Source of the DNA: Pseudomonas borbori
GTDB taxonomy: Bacteria > Pseudomonadota > Gammaproteobacteria > Pseudomonadales > Pseudomonadaceae
Direction: 5' to 3'
Assembly: GCF_900115555.1 (NCBI RefSeq)
Contig: NZ_FOWX01000007.1
Location: 62,001 to 126,000, forward strand
DNA length: 64,000 nt
The stretch's first letter is position 1, and each line of letters starts with the position of its first letter. Positions 25,691 to 33,023 of this stretch are shown in pieces. The notes under the pieces are model-generated. The model did not search any database. It saw only the letters and a list, made by a program, of their open reading frames with translations, and had not been told where the DNA came from. The position numbers were made by a program, and so were the translations under genes.

Positions 25691-26839
25691 ATGATCTCCG
25701 CGTTGCCTTACTGGCGTCTGTCCGGTTTCTACTTCTTCTATTTCTCGCTACTCGGCGCCACGGCGCCGTTTCTGGCGTTGTATTTCGATCACCTGGGCTT
25801 TTCCGCCGCGCGCATCGGCGAACTGGTCGCCATTCCCATGCTGATGCGCTGCATCGCGCCGAATATCTGGGGCTGGCTGGGCGATCACAGCGGCCAGCGC
25901 CTGGCGATCGTACGCTTTGGCGCGATCTGCACGCTGCTGTGTTTCGCCGGCATCTTCATCAGTCAGAGCTATGCCTGGCTGGCCCTGATCATGGGCCTGC
26001 ACGCGTTCTTCTGGCATGCGGTGCTGCCGCAGTTCGAGGTCATCACCTTCGCCCATCTGCAGGAGCAGGCGGCGCGCTACAGCAAGATTCGCCTGTGGGG
26101 CAGCATCGGCTTCATAGTCGCGGTGGTCGGCCTGGGCAAGCTGTTCGAACTGCTCAGCCTGGATGCCTATCCCTGGGCGCTGATCCTGATCATGGGCGGC
26201 ATCGTACTGAGCAGCTGGTGGGTGCCCAACGCCCAGCCGCGCATGCGTCCCAATGCCGTGGGCGAGGGTGGCTTCATCCAGCAGTTACGCCGCCCCGGCA
26301 TCCTGGCGTTTTACCTCAGCGTCGGCCTGATGCAGCTGAGCAACGGCCCGTACTACACCTTCCTGAGCCTGCACCTGGAGGCGCTCGGCTATTCGCGCGG
26401 CCTGATCGGCCAGCTCTGGGCCCTCGGGGTGCTGGCCGAGATCGTGCTGTTCATGGTCATGGCCCAGCTGCTGGCGCGTTTTTCGCTGCGCAGCGTGCTG
26501 TTGGCCAGCTTTCTGATCACCGCCGTGCGCTGGTTGCTGCTGGGCAATCTGGCCGATCATCTGCCGGTATTGCTGTTCGCCCAGTTGCTGCACGCCGCGA
26601 CTTTTGGCAGTTTTCACGCCGCGGCCATCCACTTCGTGCAGCGCAGTTTCGCCGACCGCCAGCAGGGCCAGGGCCAGGCCTTGTACGCCGCACTGACCGG
26701 GGTGGGCGGCGCCCTGGGCGCGCTCTATTCCGGTTACAGCTGGAACAGCCTCGGCCCGGCCTGGACGTTCGCCATCGCCAGCCTGATCGCCCTGGTCGCG
26801 GCCATTACCGCCACGCGCATGCACGAGCCGCGGCCATGA
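25691..26839 (+). CDS. HcaT/LacY-like MFS transporter (MFS_1_like)
   Basis: The 382-residue inner-membrane protein has 12 hydrophobic segments and opens MISALPYWRLSGFYFFYFSL, as in the HcaT (phenylpropionate permease-like) and nucleoside:H+ symporter-like MFS branch. A G-x3-D loop is seen in WGWLGDHSGQRLAI. The ATG at 25691 follows the aroC hairpin. The family name does not fix a substrate. It precedes the mtnD homologue by 82 bases on the same strand, so co-transcription is possible. Confidence 0.82.
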   Translation: MISALPYWRLSGFYFFYFSLLGATAPFLALYFDHLGFSAARIGELVAIPMLMRCIAPNIWGWLGDHSGQRLAIVRFGAICTLLCFAGIFISQSYAWLALIMGLHAFFWHAVLPQFEVITFAHLQEQAARYSKIRLWGSIGFIVAVVGLGKLFELLSLDAYPWALILIMGGIVLSSWWVPNAQPRMRPNAVGEGGFIQQLRRPGILAFYLSVGLMQLSNGPYYTFLSLHLEALGYSRGLIGQLWALGVLAEIVLFMVMAQLLARFSLRSVLLASFLITAVRWLLLGNLADHLPVLLFAQLLHAATFGSFHAAAIHFVQRSFADRQQGQGQALYAALTGVGGALGALYSGYSWNSLGPAWTFAIASLIALVAAITATRMHEPRP

Positions 26840-26921
26840 GCCGGCCGTGTATGACGTCATTGGCTTTGCGCTGCACGCGTGCCTTTACTCCGCCTACGGA
26901 TCACCAACGGGAATTCTGAAT

Positions 26922-27467
26922 ATGAGCAGCCTGAGCGTCTACCCCGAGTCTTCTGCCGATCTGCCGAACAAGGTGCTGACCCATCTGGAAGATATCGCCA
27001 GCACCCTGGCTGCCGTCGGTGTGCATTTCGCGCGCTGGCAGGCGGTGGCGCCGCTGGCTCCCGGCGCCAGCCAGGAGCAGGTGCTTGCCGCCTACCGCCC
27101 GCAGATCGACCAGCTGATGAGCGAGCGTGGCTATGCTGCGGTCGATGTGCTCGGCGTCAGCGCTGAGCAGCCGGACCAGGCCGAGCTGCGCGCCGGGTTG
27201 CTCGACGAGCAGCGGCATGCCGAGGACGAAGCGCGTTTCTTCGTGGTGGGCAGCGGGCTGTTCAGCCTGCATATCGATGACTACGTCTACGCCCTGTTGT
27301 GCGAGAAGGGTGACCTGATCGCGCTGCCGGCCGGCACGCGGCACTGGTTCGACATGGGCGAGCATCCGCACTTGGTGATGATCCGTCTATCCAGTAACGC
27401 TGGCGGCTGGGTTGGCGAATCCACCGGCGATGATATCGCCAGCCGTTTTCCGCGCCTGGATGATTGA
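26922..27467 (+). CDS. mtnD: Acireductone dioxygenase homologue with one metal ligand replaced
   Basis: The 181-residue cupin matches acireductone dioxygenase (methionine salvage, oxidising dihydroxy-ketomethylthiopentene) along its length: PNKVLTHLEDI, LHIDDYVYALLCEKGDLI, PAGTRHWFDMG and FPRLDD. The metal site of the family is His-x-His-x3-Glu plus a later His. Here the motif reads Q97-R-H99-A-E-D-E103 with H141, so the first His is Gln (codon CAG at 27210-27212). A weakened, altered or lost metal site follows. No mtnB or mtnC adjoins, unlike the usual Pseudomonas arrangement. It may be a diverged paralogue. Confidence 0.85.
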   Translation: MSSLSVYPESSADLPNKVLTHLEDIASTLAAVGVHFARWQAVAPLAPGASQEQVLAAYRPQIDQLMSERGYAAVDVLGVSAEQPDQAELRAGLLDEQRHAEDEARFFVVGSGLFSLHIDDYVYALLCEKGDLIALPAGTRHWFDMGEHPHLVMIRLSSNAGGWVGESTGDDIASRFPRLDD

Positions 27468-27564
27468 TACACGGCCTGTTTTGCGGAGGATGCAGCAGAG
27501 GCAGCGCAATGCCGGGCAGCGATGACTATCCTAGAGGGGCAACCCTTCGCACAGGAGTGTCCCC

Positions 27565-27756
27565 ATGGGGTCGACAATGAATGGCCTTGCCGGCCTGATT
27601 GTTCTGGTTCTGAGTATCTGGGCCATCATCAATATCGTCAAAAGCAACACCGAGGTCGGCAAGAAAGTCCTCTGGGTGTTGTTGATCCTGTTTCTGCCGG
27701 TGATCGGTCTGATCATCTGGGCGCTGCTGGGGCCGCGTGGCAACGTCCGTTTCTAA
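27565..27756 (+). CDS. Small PLDc_N-type membrane protein
   Basis: The 63-residue protein consists of two transmembrane helices with a short basic loop. It matches the phospholipase D/cardiolipin-synthase N-terminal (PLDc_N) region found alone in many small proteins (GKKVLWVLLILFLPVIGLI, WALLGPRG). CAGGAG lies 8 bases before the ATG. It overlaps the next gene by about 20 bases. Its function is unknown; a role in the membrane or in assembly with larger proteins is speculation. Confidence 0.8.
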   Translation: MGSTMNGLAGLIVLVLSIWAIINIVKSNTEVGKKVLWVLLILFLPVIGLIIWALLGPRGNVRF

Positions 27757-28312
27757 GGTGCTCGGCTGGGTCTTGCTGGCCTGGCTGAGCCTGCCAGGCT
27801 TCGGCTATGCCAGCGATAGCCTGGCCTGGGATGCCCTGCGTGAAGGGCGCGCGCTGTTGCTGTTGCGCCACGCCAGCGCGCCGGGCATCGGCGATCCGCC
27901 GGGCTTCCAGCTTGGCGATTGCACCACCCAGCGCAACCTCAGCGAGCAAGGTCGCGAGGAGTCACGGCGTTGGGGCGAGTTGCTGCGCCGCCAGGGGATC
28001 GAGCGGCCCAGGCTGTTCAGCAGCCGCTGGTGCCGGGCACGGGATACGGCGAAGGAAATGGGTCTTGGGGCGGTCGCACCCTTGCCGGCGCTGGACTCCG
28101 TCTTCGCCAGCCGCGCCCGGGCCTGGCAGCAGACCGAGGAGTTGCTCGCCCAGGTCAATGGCTTGCTCCAGGGGGCGCCTATGGTACTGGTGTCTCATCA
28201 GGTCAATATCAGCGTCTTGACCGGTATCCATCCCGCCTCCGGCGAAGGCCTGATCCTGGCCTTGCCGCTCGGCGTGCCGGCCCAGGTGCTGGCACGTATT
28301 CCGGCGCCATAG
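27737..28312 (+). CDS. Exported histidine-phosphatase-superfamily protein
   Basis: The 191-residue protein has a signal peptide (GWVLLAWLSLPGFGYAS) and a phosphoglycerate-mutase-like domain: catalytic LLLRHASAPG, the NLSEQGREESRRWGELL helix, FSSRWCRARDTA, and a second His in VSHQVN. It probably acts as a periplasmic phosphatase. The start is GTG at 27737, overlapping the upstream small gene; GTG at 27758 would shorten the signal peptide but also fits. The substrate is unknown. Confidence 0.8.
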   Translation: MATSVSKVLGWVLLAWLSLPGFGYASDSLAWDALREGRALLLLRHASAPGIGDPPGFQLGDCTTQRNLSEQGREESRRWGELLRRQGIERPRLFSSRWCRARDTAKEMGLGAVAPLPALDSVFASRARAWQQTEELLAQVNGLLQGAPMVLVSHQVNISVLTGIHPASGEGLILALPLGVPAQVLARIPAP

Positions 28313-28366
28313 GTCCGAGAATCGATGACACCCGCTCGTAGGGTGCGCCGTGCGCACCAGGCACCC

Positions 28367-28399
28367 GGTTGTCAGTGGGTTGTCAGTGGGTTGTCAGTG
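28367..28399. repeat. Three tandem copies of an 11-base unit
   Basis: GGTTGTCAGTG is repeated exactly three times in the intergenic region before ogt. It is flanked by GTGCGC-containing inverted sequence (GTGCGCACC and GGTGCGCAC), so it lies in the loop of a possible larger hairpin. Confidence 0.85.
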
Positions 28400-28432
28400 G
28401 TGCGCACAGCATAGGCGGCCCCGCGCTCCCTA

Positions 28433-28477
28433 CACAGGCCAGCCGCAGCTGCTTGAGCAATGATTATTGCGAGACAG
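28433..28477. repeat. 45-base dispersed repeat, copy 2
   Basis: 42 of 45 bases match 15035-15079. The GCAAT-gatt-ATTGC core is identical in both. It lies just downstream of the ogt stop codon. Confidence 0.75.
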
Positions 28478-28494
28478 CACACTAGCAGCCCGCC

Positions 28495-28992
28495 TCAAAG
28501 CGCCAGCGTCGCCTGCTGCGGTAACTGCGCCCCTTCCAGCTGCAACAGCAGCGCCTTGCGCGCCAGGCCACCGGCATAACCGGTCAGGCTGCCGTCGCGG
28601 CCGATCACCCGGTGGCAGGGGATGATCACCGCGATGGGGTTGGCGCCATTGGCCGCGCCGACCGCGCGCACCGCCTTGGGACGGGCGATCTGCGCGGCCA
28701 GGGCGCTGTAACTGCTGGTCTGGCCGAAGGGGATGCGCTGTAACGCCTGCCAAACCGCCTGTTGAAAGGCCGTGCCGTGCGGCGCCAGGCGCAGCTCGAA
28801 GCGCCGCCGACGGCCGGCGAAGTAGTCGTCGAGTTGCCGGCACACCTCATCCAGTTCGCCGGCAGCGGTTCGCCAGTGCTCGGCGATCTGCCAGGGTTTG
28901 TCGTCGAGCTCCATCAGCAGTTGCTGCAGGCCGGTTTCGTCGCCGGCCAGCAGCAGGCGGCCGATGGGGCTGTGGTGGTAGCGGTAGAACAT
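28495..28992 (-). CDS. ogt: Methylated-DNA--protein-cysteine methyltransferase
   Basis: The 165-residue suicide enzyme removes methyl groups from O6-methylguanine in DNA. The acceptor Cys lies in AVIIPCHRVIG at about residue 130, preceded by FGQTSSYSALA and the conserved Asn-Gly region GAANGANP. It starts 6 bases after alkA ends, so the two repair genes form an operon, resembling a split Ada-AlkA pair. There is no Ada-type regulatory N-domain. Confidence 0.95.
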   Translation of the reverse strand: MFYRYHHSPIGRLLLAGDETGLQQLLMELDDKPWQIAEHWRTAAGELDEVCRQLDDYFAGRRRRFELRLAPHGTAFQQAVWQALQRIPFGQTSSYSALAAQIARPKAVRAVGAANGANPIAVIIPCHRVIGRDGSLTGYAGGLARKALLLQLEGAQLPQQATLAL

Positions 28993-28998
28993 GCTTGG

Positions 28999-29886
28999 TC
29001 ACCTCTGCGAATAGTTGTGCCACAGGTGGGCGGCGGCGTAGGCGCGCCAGGGTCGCCAGGCTTCGGCGCGGGCCTTGAGCTGCCTGGCGTCGATGCCGTC
29101 GGCGCCCCACAGTGGCGCCTTGAGCAGGCCCAGGTCGCTGGCGGGAAAGGCATCGGCTGCGCCGAAGGCGCGCAGGGCGATGTATTCGGCGGTCCAGGGG
29201 CCGATGCCGGGCAGGGCGCAGAGTCGTTCTATCAGAGCTTCGCTGCCATGGCGCAGATCCAGGTGCAAGGCGCCGCTGGCGATCAGCCCGGCAAAGTGCT
29301 GCAGCGTCTGCACGCGTTTACCCGGCATGCCGATGCCCGCCAGGTCGGCGCCGGCGATTGCCGCGGCGCTGGGGAACAGGCGGTCGACGCCGGCGCCGTC
29401 GGCCGCCGGCAAGGGCTCGCCCAGGCGCGCGACCAGACGTCCGCTGATGCTCACCGCGGCTTTTACCGTGACCTGCTGACCGACGATGGCCCGCACCGCC
29501 TGCTCGAACGGATCGAAGGCCGTCGGTAGGCGCAGGCCCGGATTGCGCGCGATCAGCGTGGCCAGGTAGGGATCCTGGGCGAAATGTCGGCCGATGCGCT
29601 GCGGTTCGGCATCCAGGTCGAACATGCGCCGCACCCGCTGCTGCAGTTCGGCCAGGCAGGGGATGGCCGAGGCGCTGTAGCTCAGGGCCAGGGCGTTCTG
29701 TCCGGGCTGCGGACTCACCCTGAACCAGCCGCTGACAGTGCCCAGGCGGAAGCTGCGGCAATAGTGCTCGCGGCCCAGCCGTTCGACCCCCGCCAGGGCG
29801 CGCAGGGCGAAGTGGTCGTGGAACTGCTGCCACTCCCAGGGGGCGTGGTAGGGCAACAGCAGTGTGGTTTGCGGGGCGTTATTCAT
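28999..29886 (-). CDS. alkA: DNA-3-methyladenine glycosylase II (AlkA-type)
   Basis: The 295-residue base-excision glycosylase has an AlkA N-terminal domain at about residues 8-120 (LLPYHAPWEW) and an HhH-GPD domain with AVRAIVGQQVTVKAA. The helix-hairpin-helix LPGIGPWTAEYIALRA precedes the catalytic Asp in FPASDLGL. It removes alkylated purines. The ATG at 29886 is taken as the start because the upstream part of the frame is unlike the family. It is operonic with ogt. Confidence 0.92.
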   Translation of the reverse strand: MNNAPQTTLLLPYHAPWEWQQFHDHFALRALAGVERLGREHYCRSFRLGTVSGWFRVSPQPGQNALALSYSASAIPCLAELQQRVRRMFDLDAEPQRIGRHFAQDPYLATLIARNPGLRLPTAFDPFEQAVRAIVGQQVTVKAAVSISGRLVARLGEPLPAADGAGVDRLFPSAAAIAGADLAGIGMPGKRVQTLQHFAGLIASGALHLDLRHGSEALIERLCALPGIGPWTAEYIALRAFGAADAFPASDLGLLKAPLWGADGIDARQLKARAEAWRPWRAYAAAHLWHNYSQR

Positions 29887-30150
29887 GCCCGGACGATACC
29901 CCCTGCGCCGCGCGCTTGTCAGCGCCAAACTGACTTTCAAAACGCGCCGTACTCGTAGTCGAGTCCGAAGGGACATGGCCTGCCGCTTGGCTATAGCGCA
30001 TGGCAATTTTGCCGTCAGCACAGAATTTCGTTCGATTACCCTGCGATTGGCGGCGCTGTGGCGCTAGACTTGCTGCGCTTTGCTCTTGTACTGGGCGGCG
30101 CAGCCCCCATCTTTTGATTTCTTCTTTATTTTCAGGTGCGTGCATTTTTT

Positions 30151-31083
30151 ATGAGTACTGCTCTGTCCATCCGGCAGTTGACCAAAATCTACGGCAATGG
30201 CTTCCAGGCGCTGCATGGCATCGACCTGGATGTCGCCGAAGGCGATTTTTTCGCCTTGCTCGGCCCCAATGGCGCCGGCAAATCCACCACCATCGGCATC
30301 CTCTCCACCCTGGTGACCAAGACCAGCGGCACGGTCAACGTGTTCGGCCATGACCTGGACCAGCAGCCTTCGGCGCTCAAGCGCTGCCTGGGGGTGGTGC
30401 CCCAGGAGTTCAACTTCAACCAGTTCGAGAAGGTCTTCGACATAGTCGTGACCCAGGCCGGTTATTACGGCATACCCGCACGCATCGCCAGGGAGCGTGC
30501 CGAGCAGTACCTCAACCAGTTGGGGCTGTGGGACAAGCGCAATGTGCCCTCGCGCGAACTGTCCGGCGGCATGAAGCGGCGGCTGATGATCGCCCGCGCT
30601 CTGGTCCACCAGCCGCGCCTGCTGATTCTCGACGAGCCGACCGCCGGGGTCGACATCGAGTTGCGCCGCTCGATGTGGAGTTTTCTCACCGAACTCAACC
30701 AGCAGGGCATCACCATCATCCTCACCACCCATTACCTGGAAGAGGCCGAGCAACTGTGCCGCAACATCGGCATCATCGATCACGGCCGCATCGTCGAGAA
30801 CACCAGCATGAAGGCGCTGCTGAAGAAGCTGCATGTGGAAACCTTTCTGCTCGACCTGAAAGAGTCGTTACTGGTGCCGCCGCAGCTAATCGGTTACCCG
30901 GCGCAACTGCTCGACCATCACACCCTGGAAGTGCAGATCGACAAGAGTCAGGGCATTACCGAACTGTTTCGTCAGTTGGCGCTGCAGAACATCGAGGTGA
31001 TCAGCCTGCGCAACAAGACCAATCGCCTGGAGGAGCTGTTCGTCTCCCTGGTCGAGAAGAACCTGGCGAAGGTGGCGGTATGA
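30151..31083 (+). CDS. ABC transporter ATP-binding protein (YadG-like)
   Basis: The 310-residue cytoplasmic ATPase has Walker A GPNGAGKST at about residue 38, signature LSGGMKRR at about 140, Walker B LLILDEPTAG and the switch His in TTHYLEEAE. A C-terminal extension of about 80 residues follows, as in drug- or polysaccharide-type ABC-2 exporters such as YadG. Its stop overlaps the permease start (ATGA). The pair forms an exporter whose cargo is unknown. Confidence 0.93.
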   Translation: MSTALSIRQLTKIYGNGFQALHGIDLDVAEGDFFALLGPNGAGKSTTIGILSTLVTKTSGTVNVFGHDLDQQPSALKRCLGVVPQEFNFNQFEKVFDIVVTQAGYYGIPARIARERAEQYLNQLGLWDKRNVPSRELSGGMKRRLMIARALVHQPRLLILDEPTAGVDIELRRSMWSFLTELNQQGITIILTTHYLEEAEQLCRNIGIIDHGRIVENTSMKALLKKLHVETFLLDLKESLLVPPQLIGYPAQLLDHHTLEVQIDKSQGITELFRQLALQNIEVISLRNKTNRLEELFVSLVEKNLAKVAV

Positions 31084-31874
31084 GCACGGCTTATCTGAAT
31101 TCCGAGGTCGCCGCCAACCTGGTGGCGTTGCGCACCATCGTCTACCGCGAGATCCGCCGCTTCACCCGCATCTGGCCGCAGACCCTGCTGCCGCCAGCGA
31201 TCACCATGGTTCTGTACTTCGTCATCTTCGGCAATCTGATCGGCCGGCAGATCGGCGACATGGGCGGCTTCAGCTACATGGAGTACATAGTCCCGGGGCT
31301 GATCATGATGTCGGTGATCACCAACTCCTACGGCAACGTGGTGTCGAGCTTCTTCGGCAGCAAGTTCCAGCGCTCGATCGAGGAACTGATGGTCTCGCCG
31401 GTGTCGCCGCACATCATCCTCATCGGCTATGTGATCGGCGGGGTGCTGCGCGGGCTGGCGGTAGGCCTGATCGTCACCCTGCTGTCGCTGTTCTTCACCC
31501 ACCTGCAGGTGCATCACCTGGGCGTGACCGTGCTGGTGGTGCTGCTGACCGCGACCATCTTCTCCCTGGGCGGCTTCGTCAACGCGGTGTTCGCGCGCAA
31601 CTTCGACGACATCTCGATCATCCCGACCTTCGTCCTGACGCCACTGACCTACCTGGGCGGAGTGTTCTACTCGATCAGCCTGCTGCCGCCGTTCTGGCAG
31701 ACGGCCTCGCTGGTCAACCCGGTGCTGCACATGGTCAATGCCTTTCGCTACGGCATCCTCGGCGTGTCGGATATTCGCATCGGTGTCGCCATCGGCTTCA
31801 TGCTGATAGCCACCGCCGTGCTCTATGGCGTGTGCATCCGCTTGCTGGTCAGCGGGCGCGGCATGCGTCAGTAG
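31080..31874 (+). CDS. ABC-2 type permease (YadH-like)
   Basis: The 264-residue inner-membrane protein has six hydrophobic segments in the ABC2_membrane pattern: REIRRFTRIWPQTLLPPAIT at the N-terminus, GKFQRSIEELMVSPVS-like sequence (SKFQRSIEELMVSPVS) after the second helix, and LTPLTYLGGVFYSISLLP near the end. It partners the ATPase encoded just upstream. It resembles YadH of enterobacteria. Confidence 0.92.
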   Translation: MSTAYLNSEVAANLVALRTIVYREIRRFTRIWPQTLLPPAITMVLYFVIFGNLIGRQIGDMGGFSYMEYIVPGLIMMSVITNSYGNVVSSFFGSKFQRSIEELMVSPVSPHIILIGYVIGGVLRGLAVGLIVTLLSLFFTHLQVHHLGVTVLVVLLTATIFSLGGFVNAVFARNFDDISIIPTFVLTPLTYLGGVFYSISLLPPFWQTASLVNPVLHMVNAFRYGILGVSDIRIGVAIGFMLIATAVLYGVCIRLLVSGRGMRQ

Positions 31875-31903
31875 GCAGGCACGAAAACCCAGAGCCTTCC
31901 GAG

Positions 31904-31922
31904 TCGCGGCTAAAGCCCCTCC
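31904..31922. repeat. Half of the GCGGCTAAAGCCCC extragenic element
   Basis: TCGCGGCTAAAGCCCCTCC is identical to 18982-19000. The opposite arm of the palindrome is missing here. Confidence 0.65.
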
Positions 31923-31994
31923 CACAAAACAGTGCGCCCGAGGCTCATGGGGTGGGGCGGCTAGACTCGACTCTTTAGTAAGAAGAGGTTGTAT

Positions 31995-33023
31995 ATGTCC
32001 GCCCCGAGACGTTGTTGTTCAGCCGCTTTGCTGGTGCTGGCGGGCCTAATGCTCCAGGTTCAGGCGGCCGAAGGCCCCTTGGTCGAGGTCGTGCAAGTGG
32101 AAAAGGCCCTGGTGCGCGACGAGCTGATCACCTTCGGTTCGTTGCGCTCCGATGAGTCGGTGATGATCCGCCCGGAGATCGAAGGACGCCTGGCCGCCTT
32201 GCATTTCCGCGAAGGCCAGGCCGTCACGGGCGGAACCTTGCTGGTCAGCCTGGATGATGCAATCGCCCGTGCCGAGTTGGCCCAGGCGCGGGCCAATCTC
32301 AATCTGGCGGAGAAAAACCATCGGCGCGCGCAGATGCTGTTCAAGCGCGGCGCCAGCAATGCCCAGGCGCTGGATGAGGCCAGTGCCCAGCAGCAAGCCG
32401 CCCGCGCCAGCCTGGCGTTGGCCCAGGCGCGCCTGGACAAGACCCGGATCCATGCCCCCCACAGCGGGGTCCTCGGCCTGCGCCATGTCAGCCCGGGCGA
32501 TTATCTGGAGGCGGGCCAGGATATCGTCAACCTGGAGGTGCTCGATCCGCTCAAGGTCGACTTCCGCATTCCGCAGAAGGCGGTCAGCCAGATTCGCCTG
32601 CAGCAGGCCATCGAGATCAGCCTCGACGCCTATCCGGGCGAGCGCTTCAGGGGCGAGATTTACGCCATCAACCCGCGCCTGGATGAAGCCGGGCGCAGCC
32701 AGGCGGTGCGTGCGCATATCGACAATACCGACGGGCGCCTGAACCCCGGGCAGTTCGTCAAGGTGTCGGTGATTCTCGCCGAGCGGCCCGAGGCCCTGGT
32801 GATCCCCGAGGAAGCGGTGATGCCGGTCGGCGAGCAGTTGCTGGTCAACCTGGTGGTGGACGGCAAGGTCGAGCTGCGCGAGGTCAAGCTGGGCAAGCGT
32901 AGCGCCGGTACGGTCGAGGTGCGCGAAGGCCTGGTCGGTGATGAAACCCTGATCAGCGCCGGCTGGCAGAAGGTGCGCGCGGGCATGGCGGTGCGCAGCA
33001 AGGTGGTGGGGTTAGCGCCATGA
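31995..33023 (+). CDS. RND efflux periplasmic adaptor (membrane fusion protein)
   Basis: The 342-residue precursor has a signal peptide (LLVLAGLMLQVQAAE) and the adaptor layout: biotinyl-lipoyl halves VMIRPEIEGRLAALHFREGQ and APHSGVLGLRHVSPGDYLEAG around an alpha-hairpin at about 95-145, then beta-barrel and membrane-proximal domains. It links an RND pump to an outer-membrane channel. AGAGG precedes the ATG at 31995. It overlaps the pump gene by 4 bases. No outer-membrane factor gene is adjacent, so a TolC/OprM-type partner elsewhere is implied. Confidence 0.93.
   Translation: MSAPRRCCSAALLVLAGLMLQVQAAEGPLVEVVQVEKALVRDELITFGSLRSDESVMIRPEIEGRLAALHFREGQAVTGGTLLVSLDDAIARAELAQARANLNLAEKNHRRAQMLFKRGASNAQALDEASAQQQAARASLALAQARLDKTRIHAPHSGVLGLRHVSPGDYLEAGQDIVNLEVLDPLKVDFRIPQKAVSQIRLQQAIEISLDAYPGERFRGEIYAINPRLDEAGRSQAVRAHIDNTDGRLNPGQFVKVSVILAERPEALVIPEEAVMPVGEQLLVNLVVDGKVELREVKLGKRSAGTVEVREGLVGDETLISAGWQKVRAGMAVRSKVVGLAP

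Noticed and set aside
28367..28399. A small CRISPR-like array
   Set aside because: The 11-base units are directly tandem without spacers and there are no cas genes.
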